Shown: piece by piece, positions 43,478 through 53,333 of the stretch
Layout: each line of letters opens with the position of its first letter
Position numbering within the stretch: position 1 is the stretch's first letter
Assembly (NCBI RefSeq): GCF_006716745.1
Contig: NZ_VFPP01000001.1
Location: 2,976,001 to 3,040,000 of the forward strand
DNA: 64,000 bases
From: Saccharothrix saharensis
GTDB lineage: Bacteria; Actinomycetota; Actinomycetes; Mycobacteriales; Pseudonocardiaceae
Direction: 5' to 3'
Made by a program: the position numbers and the translations under genes
Notes under the pieces: model-generated
The model's database searches: none
The model's input: the letters and a program-made list of their open reading frames with translations, nothing else
What the model was told of the DNA's origin: nothing

Positions 43478-44971
43478 GTGGTCGCCCTTGATCGCCTGGT
43501 CGACGTGCTGGGGAGCCTCGGCACGCACCTGAGCTGCGCGCCCCGGGGACGCAACGTGGACCTGCGCGGGGTCGCGCTGCACGACCCGGCGGAGCACACG
43601 ACCGCCGCCCCGGACGACGTGCTGCTCGGGTTGGGCGTGCCCTCACCCGCCGCCGCGGCCAGGTTGGTGGGCACGACGGCGGCCGCGGCGGTCGTGCTGC
43701 ACGGCGCCCCGCCGTTGGACGAGCGGGTGCTCGCGGCGGCGAAGAAGTCCGGCGCGGCGGTGCTGCTGGTCGACCCGTCGGTGCCGTGGGGGCAGTTGGC
43801 GAACGTCGCGCAGACCCTGGTGCTCGGCGGTCAGGGCTCCGGTGACCTGTTCGCGGTGGCGGACGCGATCGCGGCGGTGGTCGGCGGGCCCGTGACCATC
43901 GAGGACCAGCAGTCGCGGGTGCTGGCCTACTCCTACCGGCAGCAGGGCGTCGACCCGGTGCGGGTGCAGACGATCCTGGGACGGCGGGTGCCGGAGGAGG
44001 CGTGGCAGGCGCTGGACGCGTACGGCGTGTTCACGCACCTGGCGCGGTCCGACGAGCCGCTGTTCGTGCCGAAGCTGACCGACCAGCTCGGCGGGCGGTT
44101 GGTGGCGGCGGTGCGGGCCGGGCGCGAGCTGCTGGGATCGGTCTGGGTCGAGGTGGACGAGCCGGTGGACGCGGCCCGGGCGTCGGCCCTGGTGGACGGT
44201 GCGCGCACGGCGGCGTTGCACCTGCTGCGAGCACGGGCGTCGGCGGATCTGGAGCGGCAGGCCGAGGCGGACCTGGTGATCGAGGCGCTGGACTCGGGGC
44301 TGCCCGCGAACCTGGCCCGGCTGGGGCTGCCGTCGACCGACCTGCGGGTGATCGCCGTGCAGGCGCACGCCGGCGAGGGTGAGCACGGCGCGGCGCTGCT
44401 CGCGTTCTCCCGGGCGACGGCGGGCTTCGGCTGGTCGCGGCCCGGCCGGTCGGCGTTGTTCGGCAACGTGCTCTACACCGTGCTGCCGTGCGGCGACGAC
44501 CCGTCGGCGGCGGTGGACTGGGTGCGGGCGCTGGGGCGTGAGCTGCCCGCGGAAGCCCTGGTGCTGGCCGGGGTGGGTGGCCGGGCGGACGCGGCGTCGC
44601 TGCCCGCGTCGCGCGGTGAGGCCGACGAGTGCCTGGCGCTGTCCGGCGGCGAGCCCGTGGTGTACGACCGGGCGTGGGCGCGGGTGCTGTTGCGGCGGCT
44701 CGCGGCGGTGGCGGAGGCCGGGCGGTTGCCGTCGCGCGGGCCGGTGGCGGACCTGGTGCGGCACGACGCCGAGCACGGCACGCAGTACGCGGTCACGTTG
44801 CGGGCGTGGTTGGCGGCCCAGGGCGATTCGCGCGAGGCGGCGCGGGTGCTGTCCGTGCACCCGAACACGCTGCGGTACCGGATGCAGCGGATGGCGGCGG
44901 TGACGTCGTTGCCGTTGGACGACCCGGAGCAGCGGCTGGCGATGGCCATCGCGCTGGCGATCACGCCCTGA
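43478..44971 (+). CDS. PucR-family transcriptional regulator
   Basis: 497-aa regulator. The N-terminal ~150 residues resemble a purine-catabolism PucR ligand domain, the middle (~160-330) a GGDEF-like/GAF-like region. The C-terminal HTH_30 reads LRAWLAAQGDSREAARVLSVHPNTLRYRMQRM. GTG at 43478. Proximity to psuG/psuK invites the idea that it controls nucleoside catabolism, but it is transcribed separately behind the convergent DUF3099 gene. Its 3' end overlaps the TetR gene by 11 bp. Confidence 0.88.
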   Translation: MVALDRLVDVLGSLGTHLSCAPRGRNVDLRGVALHDPAEHTTAAPDDVLLGLGVPSPAAAARLVGTTAAAAVVLHGAPPLDERVLAAAKKSGAAVLLVDPSVPWGQLANVAQTLVLGGQGSGDLFAVADAIAAVVGGPVTIEDQQSRVLAYSYRQQGVDPVRVQTILGRRVPEEAWQALDAYGVFTHLARSDEPLFVPKLTDQLGGRLVAAVRAGRELLGSVWVEVDEPVDAARASALVDGARTAALHLLRARASADLERQAEADLVIEALDSGLPANLARLGLPSTDLRVIAVQAHAGEGEHGAALLAFSRATAGFGWSRPGRSALFGNVLYTVLPCGDDPSAAVDWVRALGRELPAEALVLAGVGGRADAASLPASRGEADECLALSGGEPVVYDRAWARVLLRRLAAVAEAGRLPSRGPVADLVRHDAEHGTQYAVTLRAWLAAQGDSREAARVLSVHPNTLRYRMQRMAAVTSLPLDDPEQRLAMAIALAITP

Positions 44972-45650
44972 GCGCCGCCAAGCCGCCGAGCAGCAGGTCC
45001 AGGCCGAACTCGAACCGCTCCGCCGCGGTCTCGGCGGTGAACAGGGGGCCGGCGGCGAGCGTGTTGGCGAACGCGTCCGGTGGCAGGGAGCTCAGGTACT
45101 CCCCCATCCGGCTGCCCCGGTCGGCGACCTCGGTCCGGTCGACCGCGAGCCACGCACTGCCCTCGTACGCGAACGCTTTGGTGTAGAGGGTGAGCGCGTC
45201 GGCGGCGTAGGCCGCCCGGGTGAGCGACAGGCCGCCCGCGCGCAGGAGGCTGAGCAGCGCTTCGCCGTGCCGCAGGGCGTTCGGGCCGATCGGGATCATG
45301 ATCTGCCAGGCGACCTCGGCGATGCCCGGGTGGGCCTGCATGGCCGCGACCTGGGCGCGGAGCAGGTCCTTGACCTGGTGCTGCCAGCGATCGGGGTCGG
45401 GCGCGGGCAGCGGGACGTCCTCCAGGACCCGGTCCAGCATCAGCTCGACCAGCTCGTCCTTGGTGGCGACGTGGGCGTAGAGCGAGGCCGGGCCCGTGCC
45501 GAGGGCGTGCGCGACCCGCCGCATGCTGACGGCGTCGAGGCCTTCGGCGAGCAGCACGTCCAGGCCGGTGCGGACGATCAGCTCCCGTGACAGGCGCGGC
45601 TTGACGGCCGGCTTGGCGGGTGGCGTGCGCCAGGGCGGGTCCTGCGTCAT
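44961..45650 (-). CDS. TetR-family transcriptional regulator
   Basis: 229-aa repressor. The N-terminal HTH is typical (RTGLDVLLAEGLDAVSMRRVAHALGTGPASLYAHVATKDELVELM, in part). The C-terminal ligand domain resembles the TetR_C tetracycline-repressor-like group (LLRAGGLSLTRAAYAADAL). ATG at 45650. The spacer to the divergent gene holds four 13-bp near-palindromes (45652-45716), so it very likely represses itself and its neighbour. Ligand unknown. Confidence 0.92.
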   Translation of the reverse strand: MTQDPPWRTPPAKPAVKPRLSRELIVRTGLDVLLAEGLDAVSMRRVAHALGTGPASLYAHVATKDELVELMLDRVLEDVPLPAPDPDRWQHQVKDLLRAQVAAMQAHPGIAEVAWQIMIPIGPNALRHGEALLSLLRAGGLSLTRAAYAADALTLYTKAFAYEGSAWLAVDRTEVADRGSRMGEYLSSLPPDAFANTLAAGPLFTAETAAERFEFGLDLLLGGLAALRA

Positions 45651-45651
45651 G

Positions 45652-45716
45652 CGAACACCGTACTTGACACGAACACCGTTCGTTCGGAACATCGTTCGTG
45701 TGACGAACACTGTTCG
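45652..45716. promoter_or_regulatory. Four TetR-type operator sites overlapping a divergent promoter
   Basis: CGAACACCGTACT (45652), CGAACACCGTTCG (45670), GGAACATCGTTCG (45686) and CGAACACTGTTCG (45704) recur at 18-, 16- and 18-bp steps. The last is a perfect palindrome overlapping the start of the rightward gene (GTG 45700). TTGACA at 45664-45669 is a good rightward -35 box lying between sites 1 and 2. Confidence 0.8.
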
Positions 45717-46080
45717 ACCGAGACCGCTGATCGAGCTGACCGCTGCTGTCGCCGCGTCCCCGGAGGTCGTGCTGGCCGCGGTGGAGGCGGCGATCCGTGC
45801 CGCCGGGGGTGGCCGGATCGAGGTGGACCGCGTGCGGCGGACGGTCGCCGTTCAGGGCGGGTGGTGGTACCGCGGCGAGTACGAGGTGGAGGCGACCGCC
45901 GGGGGCAGCCGCCTGACCCACCGCGTCCGCAACGTCGCCCGCCGGGGCCGCTGGGCCGTGCCGCTGGCCAACCGCCTATTCGTGGGCTACCGCGCGCGGA
46001 CCTCCTGCGGCTTCACCGCGTTCGTGAGGGACCTGAACGTTGAATTCGGGGGTCCTGAACGTTCGACTCTCGAGACCTGA
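45700..46080 (+). CDS. Small SRPBCC-like protein with repeat-encoded C-terminus
   Basis: 126-aa protein (VTNTVRPRPLIELTAAVAASPEVVL ... in part) whose middle, GGWWYRGEYEVEATAGGSRLTHRVRNVAR, resembles polyketide cyclase/START-like folds. Residues ~112-126 (LNVEFGGPERSTLET) are encoded by repeat array B, which also supplies the TGA stop, so the natural C-terminus seems to have been replaced. The start GTG 45700 lies at the edge of the fourth TetR site, so repressor binding would block initiation directly. Family assignment is tentative. Confidence 0.6.
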   Translation: MTNTVRPRPLIELTAAVAASPEVVLAAVEAAIRAAGGGRIEVDRVRRTVAVQGGWWYRGEYEVEATAGGSRLTHRVRNVARRGRWAVPLANRLFVGYRARTSCGFTAFVRDLNVEFGGPERSTLET

Positions 46081-46160
46081 GCGTTCGACTCTCGCGTGTG
46101 TCGAACGCTCAGGTCCCGAGTGTCGAACGCTCAGGTACCCCGAGTTCGACGTTCGGGTGG
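46034..46160. repeat. 22-bp palindromic array, copy B
   Basis: Three units in one orientation at 46034 (variant with GTTGAATTCGG), 46056 and 46078 (TGAGCGTTCGACTCTCGCG) are followed directly by three in the opposite orientation at 46095 and 46117 (GTCGAACGCTCAGG) and 46139 (variant CGAGTTCGACGTTCGGG). The block order is inverted compared with copies A and C: variant units are outermost. It can fold as one long hairpin. It encodes the C-terminus and stop of the gene to its left and sits 43 bp before the next gene. Confidence 0.9.
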
Positions 46161-46202
46161 GCTGGTCGGGCGCGGGCGGGTGGGGCGCGAGACCATGGCG
46201 GC

Positions 46203-47690
46203 GTGCTCCCTGATCTTTCCGCCGACCTGACCGCACGGCTGCGCGAGGCGTTCCGCGCCGCCGACTACGACGCGGACGGGGTGGTCGACGTGCTCGGGCC
46301 GCAGGCGCACGCCGCCCTCGGCCGCGGTGAACCCGAGGCCGCCCGCCGGGCCACCCGTGACGCGGGCGCGCTCGGCACGCTGGTCCGCCTGTTCCTGCTC
46401 GGCGACACCGAGCCCGAGGCCGCCGTCCGCGCGGCCCTGCCGGACGTCGACCTGGACACCGCCGTCAAGGCCGAGGTGCTGCGCGGTGACGGCGACGGGC
46501 TGCGCGCCGGGCTGGACATCCGCCCCTACGGCGACGACGAGGGCTCCTGGTGGGTCATCGCCGACCAGGACGCCGACCAGCGCGGCGGCCCCGTGCCCAC
46601 CGACCACGTGCTCGGCGTCGGCCACGCCTCCATCAGCCTGGCCCGCGCCACGTCCCGCCGCCCGGTCGGCACCCTGCTCGACCTGGGCACCGGCTGCGGC
46701 GTCCAGGCCCTGCACGCGAGCAGGCACGCGGAGCGCATCACCGCCACCGACCTGTCCGACCGGGCGCTGGCGCTGGCGGCGGGCACGTTCCGGATCAACG
46801 AGGTGGACGTCGAACTGCGCCAGGGCGAGTGGTTCGGCCCCCTGCGCGGCCGCCGGTTCGACCAGGTCGTCTGCAACCCGCCGTTCGTGGTGGGCCCGCC
46901 CCGGGTCGACTACGTCTACCGCGACTCCGGCCTCGGTGGCGACGACGCCAGCGCCCTGGTCGTGCGCCAGATGCCGGCGTTCCTCAACGAGGGCGGCGTC
47001 GGCCAGCTGCTGGCCTCCTGGCTGCACCGCAGGGGCGAGGACTGGGCCGACCGCGTGTCGTCCTGGCTGCCGCGCGGCGGCGTGGACGCCTGGTTCGTGC
47101 AGCGCGACGTCGCCGACCCCGCCCTCTACGTCGGCACGTGGCTGCGCGACGCGGGCGTCGACCCGCGCAGCGCCGAGGGCCGCGCCAAGGCGTCGGCGTG
47201 GCTGGACTGGTTCGCCGACAACGACGTCGAGGGCATCGGGTTCGGCTTCGTCACCCTCCGCCGCACGGACGCCGCGCACGCCGAGGTGGTGTGCGAGGAC
47301 CTGCGCCACGCCTTCGACGACCCGCTGGGCCCCGAGTCCGCCGCCTGGCTGGACCGGGTCGCCTGGCTGCGCGCCACCGACAACGACCGGCTGCTGGCCA
47401 CCCGCTTCACCGTGCCGGGGACCGTGCTCCTCGAAGAGGTCTCCGAGCCGACCGACGAGGGCTGGGAGGCGGTCGTGCGCCGCCTGCACCGCGTGGACGG
47501 CCCGGGCTGGCAGCACGAGCTGGACGAGACCGCGGCCAAGCTCCTCGCCGGCTTCCGGGGCGCGCTGCCGCTGGCCGACCTGGTCACGCTGCTCGCCTAC
47601 GCGCACGACCTGGACGCCGACGCGCTGGCCGCGGCCGCCCTCCCGATCGTCCGCGACCTCGTCCGGCACGGCATGGTGGTGCCCGCGTGA
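46203..47690 (+). CDS. Class I SAM-dependent methyltransferase with N-terminal winged-helix-like domain
   Basis: 495-aa protein. Residues 1-~130 are a helical domain. The Rossmann methyltransferase lies at ~155-300 with LLDLGTGCGVQALHAS (SAM motif I) and VVCNPPFVVGPP (NPPF, the HemK/RsmC-type motif for amino or amide N-methylation). A family-specific C-terminal domain of ~190 residues follows. GTG at 46203 (VLPDLSADLTARL). Its stop overlaps the dtd start (GTGA). NPPF proteins methylate Gln, Asn, adenine or guanine; the target here is unknown. Confidence 0.88.
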   Translation: MLPDLSADLTARLREAFRAADYDADGVVDVLGPQAHAALGRGEPEAARRATRDAGALGTLVRLFLLGDTEPEAAVRAALPDVDLDTAVKAEVLRGDGDGLRAGLDIRPYGDDEGSWWVIADQDADQRGGPVPTDHVLGVGHASISLARATSRRPVGTLLDLGTGCGVQALHASRHAERITATDLSDRALALAAGTFRINEVDVELRQGEWFGPLRGRRFDQVVCNPPFVVGPPRVDYVYRDSGLGGDDASALVVRQMPAFLNEGGVGQLLASWLHRRGEDWADRVSSWLPRGGVDAWFVQRDVADPALYVGTWLRDAGVDPRSAEGRAKASAWLDWFADNDVEGIGFGFVTLRRTDAAHAEVVCEDLRHAFDDPLGPESAAWLDRVAWLRATDNDRLLATRFTVPGTVLLEEVSEPTDEGWEAVVRRLHRVDGPGWQHELDETAAKLLAGFRGALPLADLVTLLAYAHDLDADALAAAALPIVRDLVRHGMVVPA

Positions 47691-48112
47691 GAGCGGTTGT
47701 GGCACGCGTCACAGAGGCGTCGGTCACGGTGGACGGCGAGGTCGTGGGCGAGATCGCCGAACCGGGCCTGTTGGTCCTGCTCGGCATCCACGTGGACGAC
47801 GACGTGGCCAAGGCGCACGTGATGGCGCGGAAGCTGCACGAGTTGCGCGTCCTGCGGGACGAGGAGTCGTGCGCCACGACCGGCGCACCCCTGCTCGTGG
47901 TGAGTCAGTTCACACTCTACGGAGACGCGCGGAAGGGTCGGCGGCCGTCCTGGACGGCCGCCGCACGACCCGAGCACGCCGAGCCGTTGGTGGGGGAAGT
48001 GGTCTCGGAACTGCGCCGGAAGGGCGCCCGGGTACAAACCGGACGGTTCGGCGCGATGATGTCCGTGCGCAGTGCGAACGACGGTCCGTTCACCGTGTTG
48101 GTCGAACTCTAG
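47687..48112 (+). CDS. dtd: D-aminoacyl-tRNA deacylase
   Basis: 141-aa homodimeric enzyme that hydrolyses D-amino acids (and glycine) mischarged on tRNAs. It shows the N-terminal RAVVARVTEASVTVDGEVVG strand-turn, the catalytic SQFTLYGD motif and the C-terminal NDGPFTV block (the GP motif giving chiral selection). GTG start overlaps the methyltransferase stop by 4 bases. It precedes sigB. Confidence 0.96.
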   Translation: MRAVVARVTEASVTVDGEVVGEIAEPGLLVLLGIHVDDDVAKAHVMARKLHELRVLRDEESCATTGAPLLVVSQFTLYGDARKGRRPSWTAAARPEHAEPLVGEVVSELRRKGARVQTGRFGAMMSVRSANDGPFTVLVEL

Positions 48113-48187
48113 ATCGTTCTCAGGCAATCCTCAGGATTCGCGGCGCAACCGCTGTGACGGCAGTGACGTCTCTTGGTCATGGGAAGC

Positions 48188-48214
48188 GGGAACCATTTCG
48201 ACCCGGTTCGCGTT
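48188..48214 (+). promoter_or_regulatory. ECF-type (SigE/SigH/SigR-like) promoter of sigB
   Basis: GGGAAC (48188-48193), 17-nt spacer, CGTT (48211-48214) fits the GGGAAC/GTT consensus of actinobacterial extracytoplasmic-stress sigma factors. It lies 100 nt before the sigB ATG. In mycobacteria sigB is transcribed from comparable SigE/SigH promoters. Confidence 0.65.
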
Positions 48215-48313
48215 TCCCCCAGTGACAGACACCGAAAGGTGGCCGCGCAGCGCAGCGCGGAGTGTGCGACACGACCGCACTGCCAGCCCGCGACACAAGG
48301 GGGAGGGAGCGCC

Positions 48314-49306
48314 ATGACCGTCCCGAAGCTCCTCGACCGTCAGGTCGGGAACGAGACGACCAGCACGAGCGCCGAGTTGGACCTCGACGCCCAGGGACCG
48401 GCCGCGGACCTGGTTCGGGTCTACCTGAACGGGATCGGCAAGACAGCGCTGCTGACCGCGGCGGACGAGGTGGAGCTCGCCAAGCGGATCGAGGCGGGCG
48501 TCTTCGCGCAGCACAAGCTCGAGACCCACCCGGAGCTGCCGGAGGAGCGCCAACGCGAACTCCGCGCGTTGATCCGGGATGGGCACGTGGCAAAGAACCA
48601 CCTTCTCGAAGCGAATCTGCGCTTGGTGGTTTCGCTGGCGAAGCGATACACCGGGCGCGGAATGCCGCTGCTCGATCTGATCCAGGAGGGGAACCTGGGT
48701 CTGATCCGCGCGGTGGAGAAGTTCGACTACACCAAGGGCTTCAAGTTCTCGACCTACGCGACCTGGTGGATCCGCCAGGCGATCACGCGGGGAATGGCGG
48801 ACCAGGGTCGCACGATCCGGCTGCCCGTCCACCTCGTGGAACAGGTCAACAAGCTCGCCCGGATCAAGCGCGACCTGCACCAGCAGCTCGGCCGCGAGGC
48901 GACCAACGAGGAACTGGCCAAGGAGTCGGGCCTGTCCCCGGAGAAGGTCGTCGACCTGCTCGACCACGCGCGCGACCCGGTGAGCCTGGACATGCCGGTC
49001 GGTACCGAGGAGGACGCCCCGCTGGGCGACTTCATCGAGGACTCCGACGCCACGGACGCGGAGAGCGCGGTCATCTCCGGCCTGCTGCAGGACGACCTGC
49101 GCCGGGTGCTGGCCACGCTGGACCCGCGCGAGCAGGCGGTGATCCGGCTGCGCTACGGGCTGGAGGACGGCCAGCCGCGCACCCTGGACCAGATCGGCAA
49201 GCAGTTCGGCCTGTCGCGGGAGCGGGTGCGGCAGATCGAGCGCGAGGTCATGTCGAAGCTGCGCCAGGGCGAGCGGGCGGCCAAGCTGCGGGCCTACGCC
49301 AGCTGA
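48314..49306 (+). CDS. sigB: Principal-like (group 2) sigma factor SigB
   Basis: 330-aa sigma factor lacking the long N-terminal extension of SigA. It has region 1.2 ([16 protein letters not shown]), region 2 with [17 protein letters not shown] and [17 protein letters not shown], region 3, and region 4 HTH ([18 protein letters not shown]). ATG at 48314 with GGGAGGG 7 nt upstream. An ECF-type promoter precedes it, implying stress induction. By synteny it is the counterpart of Rv2710. Confidence 0.95.
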   Translation: MTVPKLLDRQVGNETTSTSAELDLDAQGPAADLVRVYLNGIGKTALLTAADEVELAKRIEAGVFAQHKLETHPELPEERQRELRALIRDGHVAKNHLLEANLRLVVSLAKRYTGRGMPLLDLIQEGNLGLIRAVEKFDYTKGFKFSTYATWWIRQAITRGMADQGRTIRLPVHLVEQVNKLARIKRDLHQQLGREATNEELAKESGLSPEKVVDLLDHARDPVSLDMPVGTEEDAPLGDFIEDSDATDAESAVISGLLQDDLRRVLATLDPREQAVIRLRYGLEDGQPRTLDQIGKQFGLSRERVRQIEREVMSKLRQGERAAKLRAYAS

Positions 49307-49445
49307 GCTGACGCGATACAGCGTCCACCCAGCGGGAAGTCACCACCGCGCGGGATTGACTTGTGACGCCAGTCACGGCACGGTCGTGCGTTACACGAGC
49401 CAAGCGACACCTCCGCCCCATCACGCGGAGGTTGTCGCACGCCGA

Positions 49446-49482
49446 GGAAGGTCGGGGCGGTCGGGGGCCGGCCCGGCCTTCC
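49446..49482. terminator. Hairpin between convergent sigB and phosphotransferase genes
   Basis: GGAAGGTCGGGGCGG (49446-49460) pairs with CCGGCCCGGCCTTCC (49468-49482) with one G.T pair and one mismatch and a 7-nt loop. It begins 11 nt past the stop of the leftward gene. A smaller GTGAC-GCCA-GTCAC hairpin is at 49363-49376. Confidence 0.5.
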
Positions 49483-49492
49483 GCATCTTCGC

Positions 49493-50440
49493 TCAGCCGC
49501 CCAGGTACTCCACGAGCTTCTCGCGGAAGAACCGGACGTGCGCCTCGTGCTCCTCGCCGGTGTAACCGCGGGGCACGCCCTCCACGATCATCACCAGGCA
49601 CAGGTACGCGCGGTAGAGCGCGATCCGGGTCAGCTCGGCCTCGCTGAACGCCGTCACGCCGTACCCGGCCTTGAAGTCGTCGTCCAGGTCGGCGAACAGC
49701 GCCACGGTCGCGATCTCGGCCAGCGGGTCGCCGAACATCGCCCGTTCCGGGTCGATGATCCCCTCGATCCGGTACTGCCCGTCCGGGCCGCCGGCGAGGA
49801 AGATGTTCGCCTCCCACAGGTCGAAGTGCACGAGCACCGGCTCGGCCACCTCGTCCAGCAGGTGCGCGCGGGCCTCGAACGCCGGCCGCACGTCCGGCAG
49901 CTCCACGCCGAACCGGTCCGCGTCGGCCAGCGCCGCGTCCACCATGGCCGTGAACGCCTCGCGCCACGTCGCCCCGTTCGGCCCCTGCACGTAACCGAAG
50001 ACGTCACCGGTGATCCGGTGCAGGTCGCGGACGACCACGCCCAGCTCGCGGCGCAGCGCGGCGTGCTCGGCATCGGTCAGCCGGGCCCGCGCCGACGACC
50101 AGGGCTCGCCCAGCAGCGCCGTCATGAGCAGCAGGCCGTCCTCGTGCAGCAGCACCTGCGGCACGGGCAGGCCGTGCGCCGCCATCAGCTCGAACGCCAA
50201 CGCCTCCGTCCGCATCAGGTCACGCTCGTAGGTGAGCAGCGGCACGTCCGGCGGTGGCGCGACCTTCAGCACGGTCTCGCGGCCGTCCGCCGCGGTGAGC
50301 CGGTAGGCGGTGTTGAACATGCCCTCGGTCAGCTCGACGTGCGCGGCGAGCGGCACTCCGAGGACGCGGCGGACCAGGGCGTCGAGTTCGGCTTCGGGGA
50401 GCCGGCGCTTGGTGAGGCTGTCGACCACGACGCGAATCAC
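49493..50440 (-). CDS. Aminoglycoside phosphotransferase (APH)-fold kinase
   Basis: 315-aa protein-kinase-like fold. It has an N-lobe ATP strand VLKVAPP, a hinge region, catalytic loop [16 protein letters not shown] (HxDxxxxN, with F-D replacing G-D) and metal-binding [12 protein letters not shown] (the DPE variant of DFG). Such proteins phosphorylate small hydroxylated compounds, e.g. sugars, macrolides or aminoglycosides; no specific resistance family is recognisable. GTG at 50440; divergent from the fumarase gene across a 76-nt spacer. Confidence 0.85.
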   Translation of the reverse strand: MIRVVVDSLTKRRLPEAELDALVRRVLGVPLAAHVELTEGMFNTAYRLTAADGRETVLKVAPPPDVPLLTYERDLMRTEALAFELMAAHGLPVPQVLLHEDGLLLMTALLGEPWSSARARLTDAEHAALRRELGVVVRDLHRITGDVFGYVQGPNGATWREAFTAMVDAALADADRFGVELPDVRPAFEARAHLLDEVAEPVLVHFDLWEANIFLAGGPDGQYRIEGIIDPERAMFGDPLAEIATVALFADLDDDFKAGYGVTAFSEAELTRIALYRAYLCLVMIVEGVPRGYTGEEHEAHVRFFREKLVEYLGG

Positions 50441-50516
50441 ACCACGCCTGGCGGGACCTGACGGGGCTGTCGGTATAAGTTCGGCGGAACCCGAAGCGCG
50501 CAAGGGAGCCCGCGAC

Positions 50517-52190
<1,674 letters not shown>

Positions 52191-52192
52191 CC

Positions 52193-52381
52193 CTACAGGT
52201 CGAACACGCCGAGCTTGGCGCCGCGCGTGAAGAAGTCCCACTCGCTGAAGGTGAAGCGCTGTGGGACTTCTTCCGGCCGGTTGCTGTTGCGGACGAGCAC
52301 CTCGTCGTCCGTGCGCATGACCTCGACGCAGTTCGAACCTCCGCCGCTGAACTTGGTCCACTCGCCTGGCTTCAGGGTCAT
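52193..52381 (-). CDS. DUF397 protein
   Basis: 62-aa protein with WTKFSGGGSNCVEVMR and VLVRNSNRPEEVPQRFTFSEWDFF, the DUF397 pattern usually found beside Scr1-type HTH regulators in actinomycetes. ATG 52381 overlaps the stop of the HTH gene (ATGA). In Streptomyces such pairs act like toxin/antitoxin or developmental regulators (BldB/WhiJ-like); here the partnership is inferred from the overlap. Confidence 0.88.
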   Translation of the reverse strand: MTLKPGEWTKFSGGGSNCVEVMRTDDEVLVRNSNRPEEVPQRFTFSEWDFFTRGAKLGVFDL

Positions 52382-53226
52382 CCGGTCTCCTCTGTGATCC
52401 GGGTCAGGAGTTCGCGGCTCTCCTCCACTCCCAGCGCCTTCGCCCGGGTGTGGTCGAACCAGCGGCCGGCCTTCTCCACGTGGTTGACCCCGTCCTCGAA
52501 GTGGTCTCCGAACGGGGTGTCGACGCTGACCAGCGACGGCATCTTGTTGGGTAGCCGGAACAAGGTCAGCGTAGTACCGGTCAGTGCGTGCGCCCCGGCT
52601 CCCTGCGGCATCACCTGCACCACGACGTTGTCCAGCTCGGTCATGGCGAGCACGTGCTTGAGCTGGTCGCGCATGATCTCCGGGCCGCCGATGTTCGCTC
52701 GGAAGGCTGGCTCCGAGATCACCGCCCACAGCTTCAGCGGCGGCTGGCGCTCGGTCAGCAACGCCTGCCGTTCCATGCGCAGGTAAAGGTTCTTCTCCAG
52801 CACCTCGCCGCTCAGGCCGACCCCGGCCATGAGTGCACGCGTGTAGTACTCGGTCTGGAGGACCGCCGGGATGAGCTCGAACGACGAGTACAGCGCTTCG
52901 GTGGCGATGGCCTCCACGTCGAGGATGCGGCGCAGCCAGGGCGGGATCGGACCGCCGATCTTGCTCTTGGGCCGGCGGCGGTGGGCGTCGGAGTTGAGCG
53001 CGAACAGGTCCTCGCGGGTCTCGTCGTCGGCGCCGTAGAGGTCGAGCAGCTTCTCCAGCTCGGCCTGCTTGATGCCGCTGATGGCGTTCTCGATGTTGCT
53101 GACCTTGGTCAGCGTGCAGTGCAGCACCTCGCCCACGCGTTCCCGGGGCACGCCTGCCTCTTCGCGCATGCGGCGCAAGGTCGTGCCGATCTGGATGCGG
53201 GCGGCACTGCGGTGTGGGCTGGTCAT
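52378..53226 (-). CDS. Scr1/WhiJ-type XRE-family regulator with DUF5753
   Basis: 282-aa regulator. HTH_31 is at residues ~10-70 (GTTLRRMREEAGVPRERVGEVLHCTLTKVSNIEN, in part). DUF5753 spans ~90-275 (PPWLRRILDVEAIATEAL ... FELIPAVLQTEYYTRALM). Translationally coupled to DUF397 downstream. ATG at 53226. A CCCGAATTCGGG palindrome lies 63 nt upstream in the divergent spacer and could be its operator. Family members respond to unknown signals and affect development or secondary metabolism. Confidence 0.92.
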   Translation of the reverse strand: MTSPHRSAARIQIGTTLRRMREEAGVPRERVGEVLHCTLTKVSNIENAISGIKQAELEKLLDLYGADDETREDLFALNSDAHRRRPKSKIGGPIPPWLRRILDVEAIATEALYSSFELIPAVLQTEYYTRALMAGVGLSGEVLEKNLYLRMERQALLTERQPPLKLWAVISEPAFRANIGGPEIMRDQLKHVLAMTELDNVVVQVMPQGAGAHALTGTTLTLFRLPNKMPSLVSVDTPFGDHFEDGVNHVEKAGRWFDHTRAKALGVEESRELLTRITEETG

Positions 53227-53288
53227 CGCTCTCCTCGATCATCACCCGATCGGGACTTGTGCACATGGTGTACGTACGAGATGGTTGT

Positions 53289-53300
53289 CCCGAATTCGGG
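53289..53300. promoter_or_regulatory. Palindrome in divergent spacer, candidate HTH operator
   Basis: Perfect 12-bp palindrome CCCGAATTCGGG, flanked by GTTGT (53284-53288) and ACAAC (53307-53311) in inverted orientation. It lies between the Scr1-type gene (-) and the 85-aa gene (+). GTATAC at 53303-53308 is AT-rich relative to its surroundings and may be part of a -10 box. Confidence 0.5.
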
Positions 53301-53333
53301 GAGTATACAACCAAGTGCGGAGAGTGAGTGACC

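Noticed and set aside
49493-50440. A specific antibiotic-resistance kinase
   Set aside because: Only the general APH fold is visible; the catalytic loop and length do not identify an aminoglycoside or macrolide kinase family.
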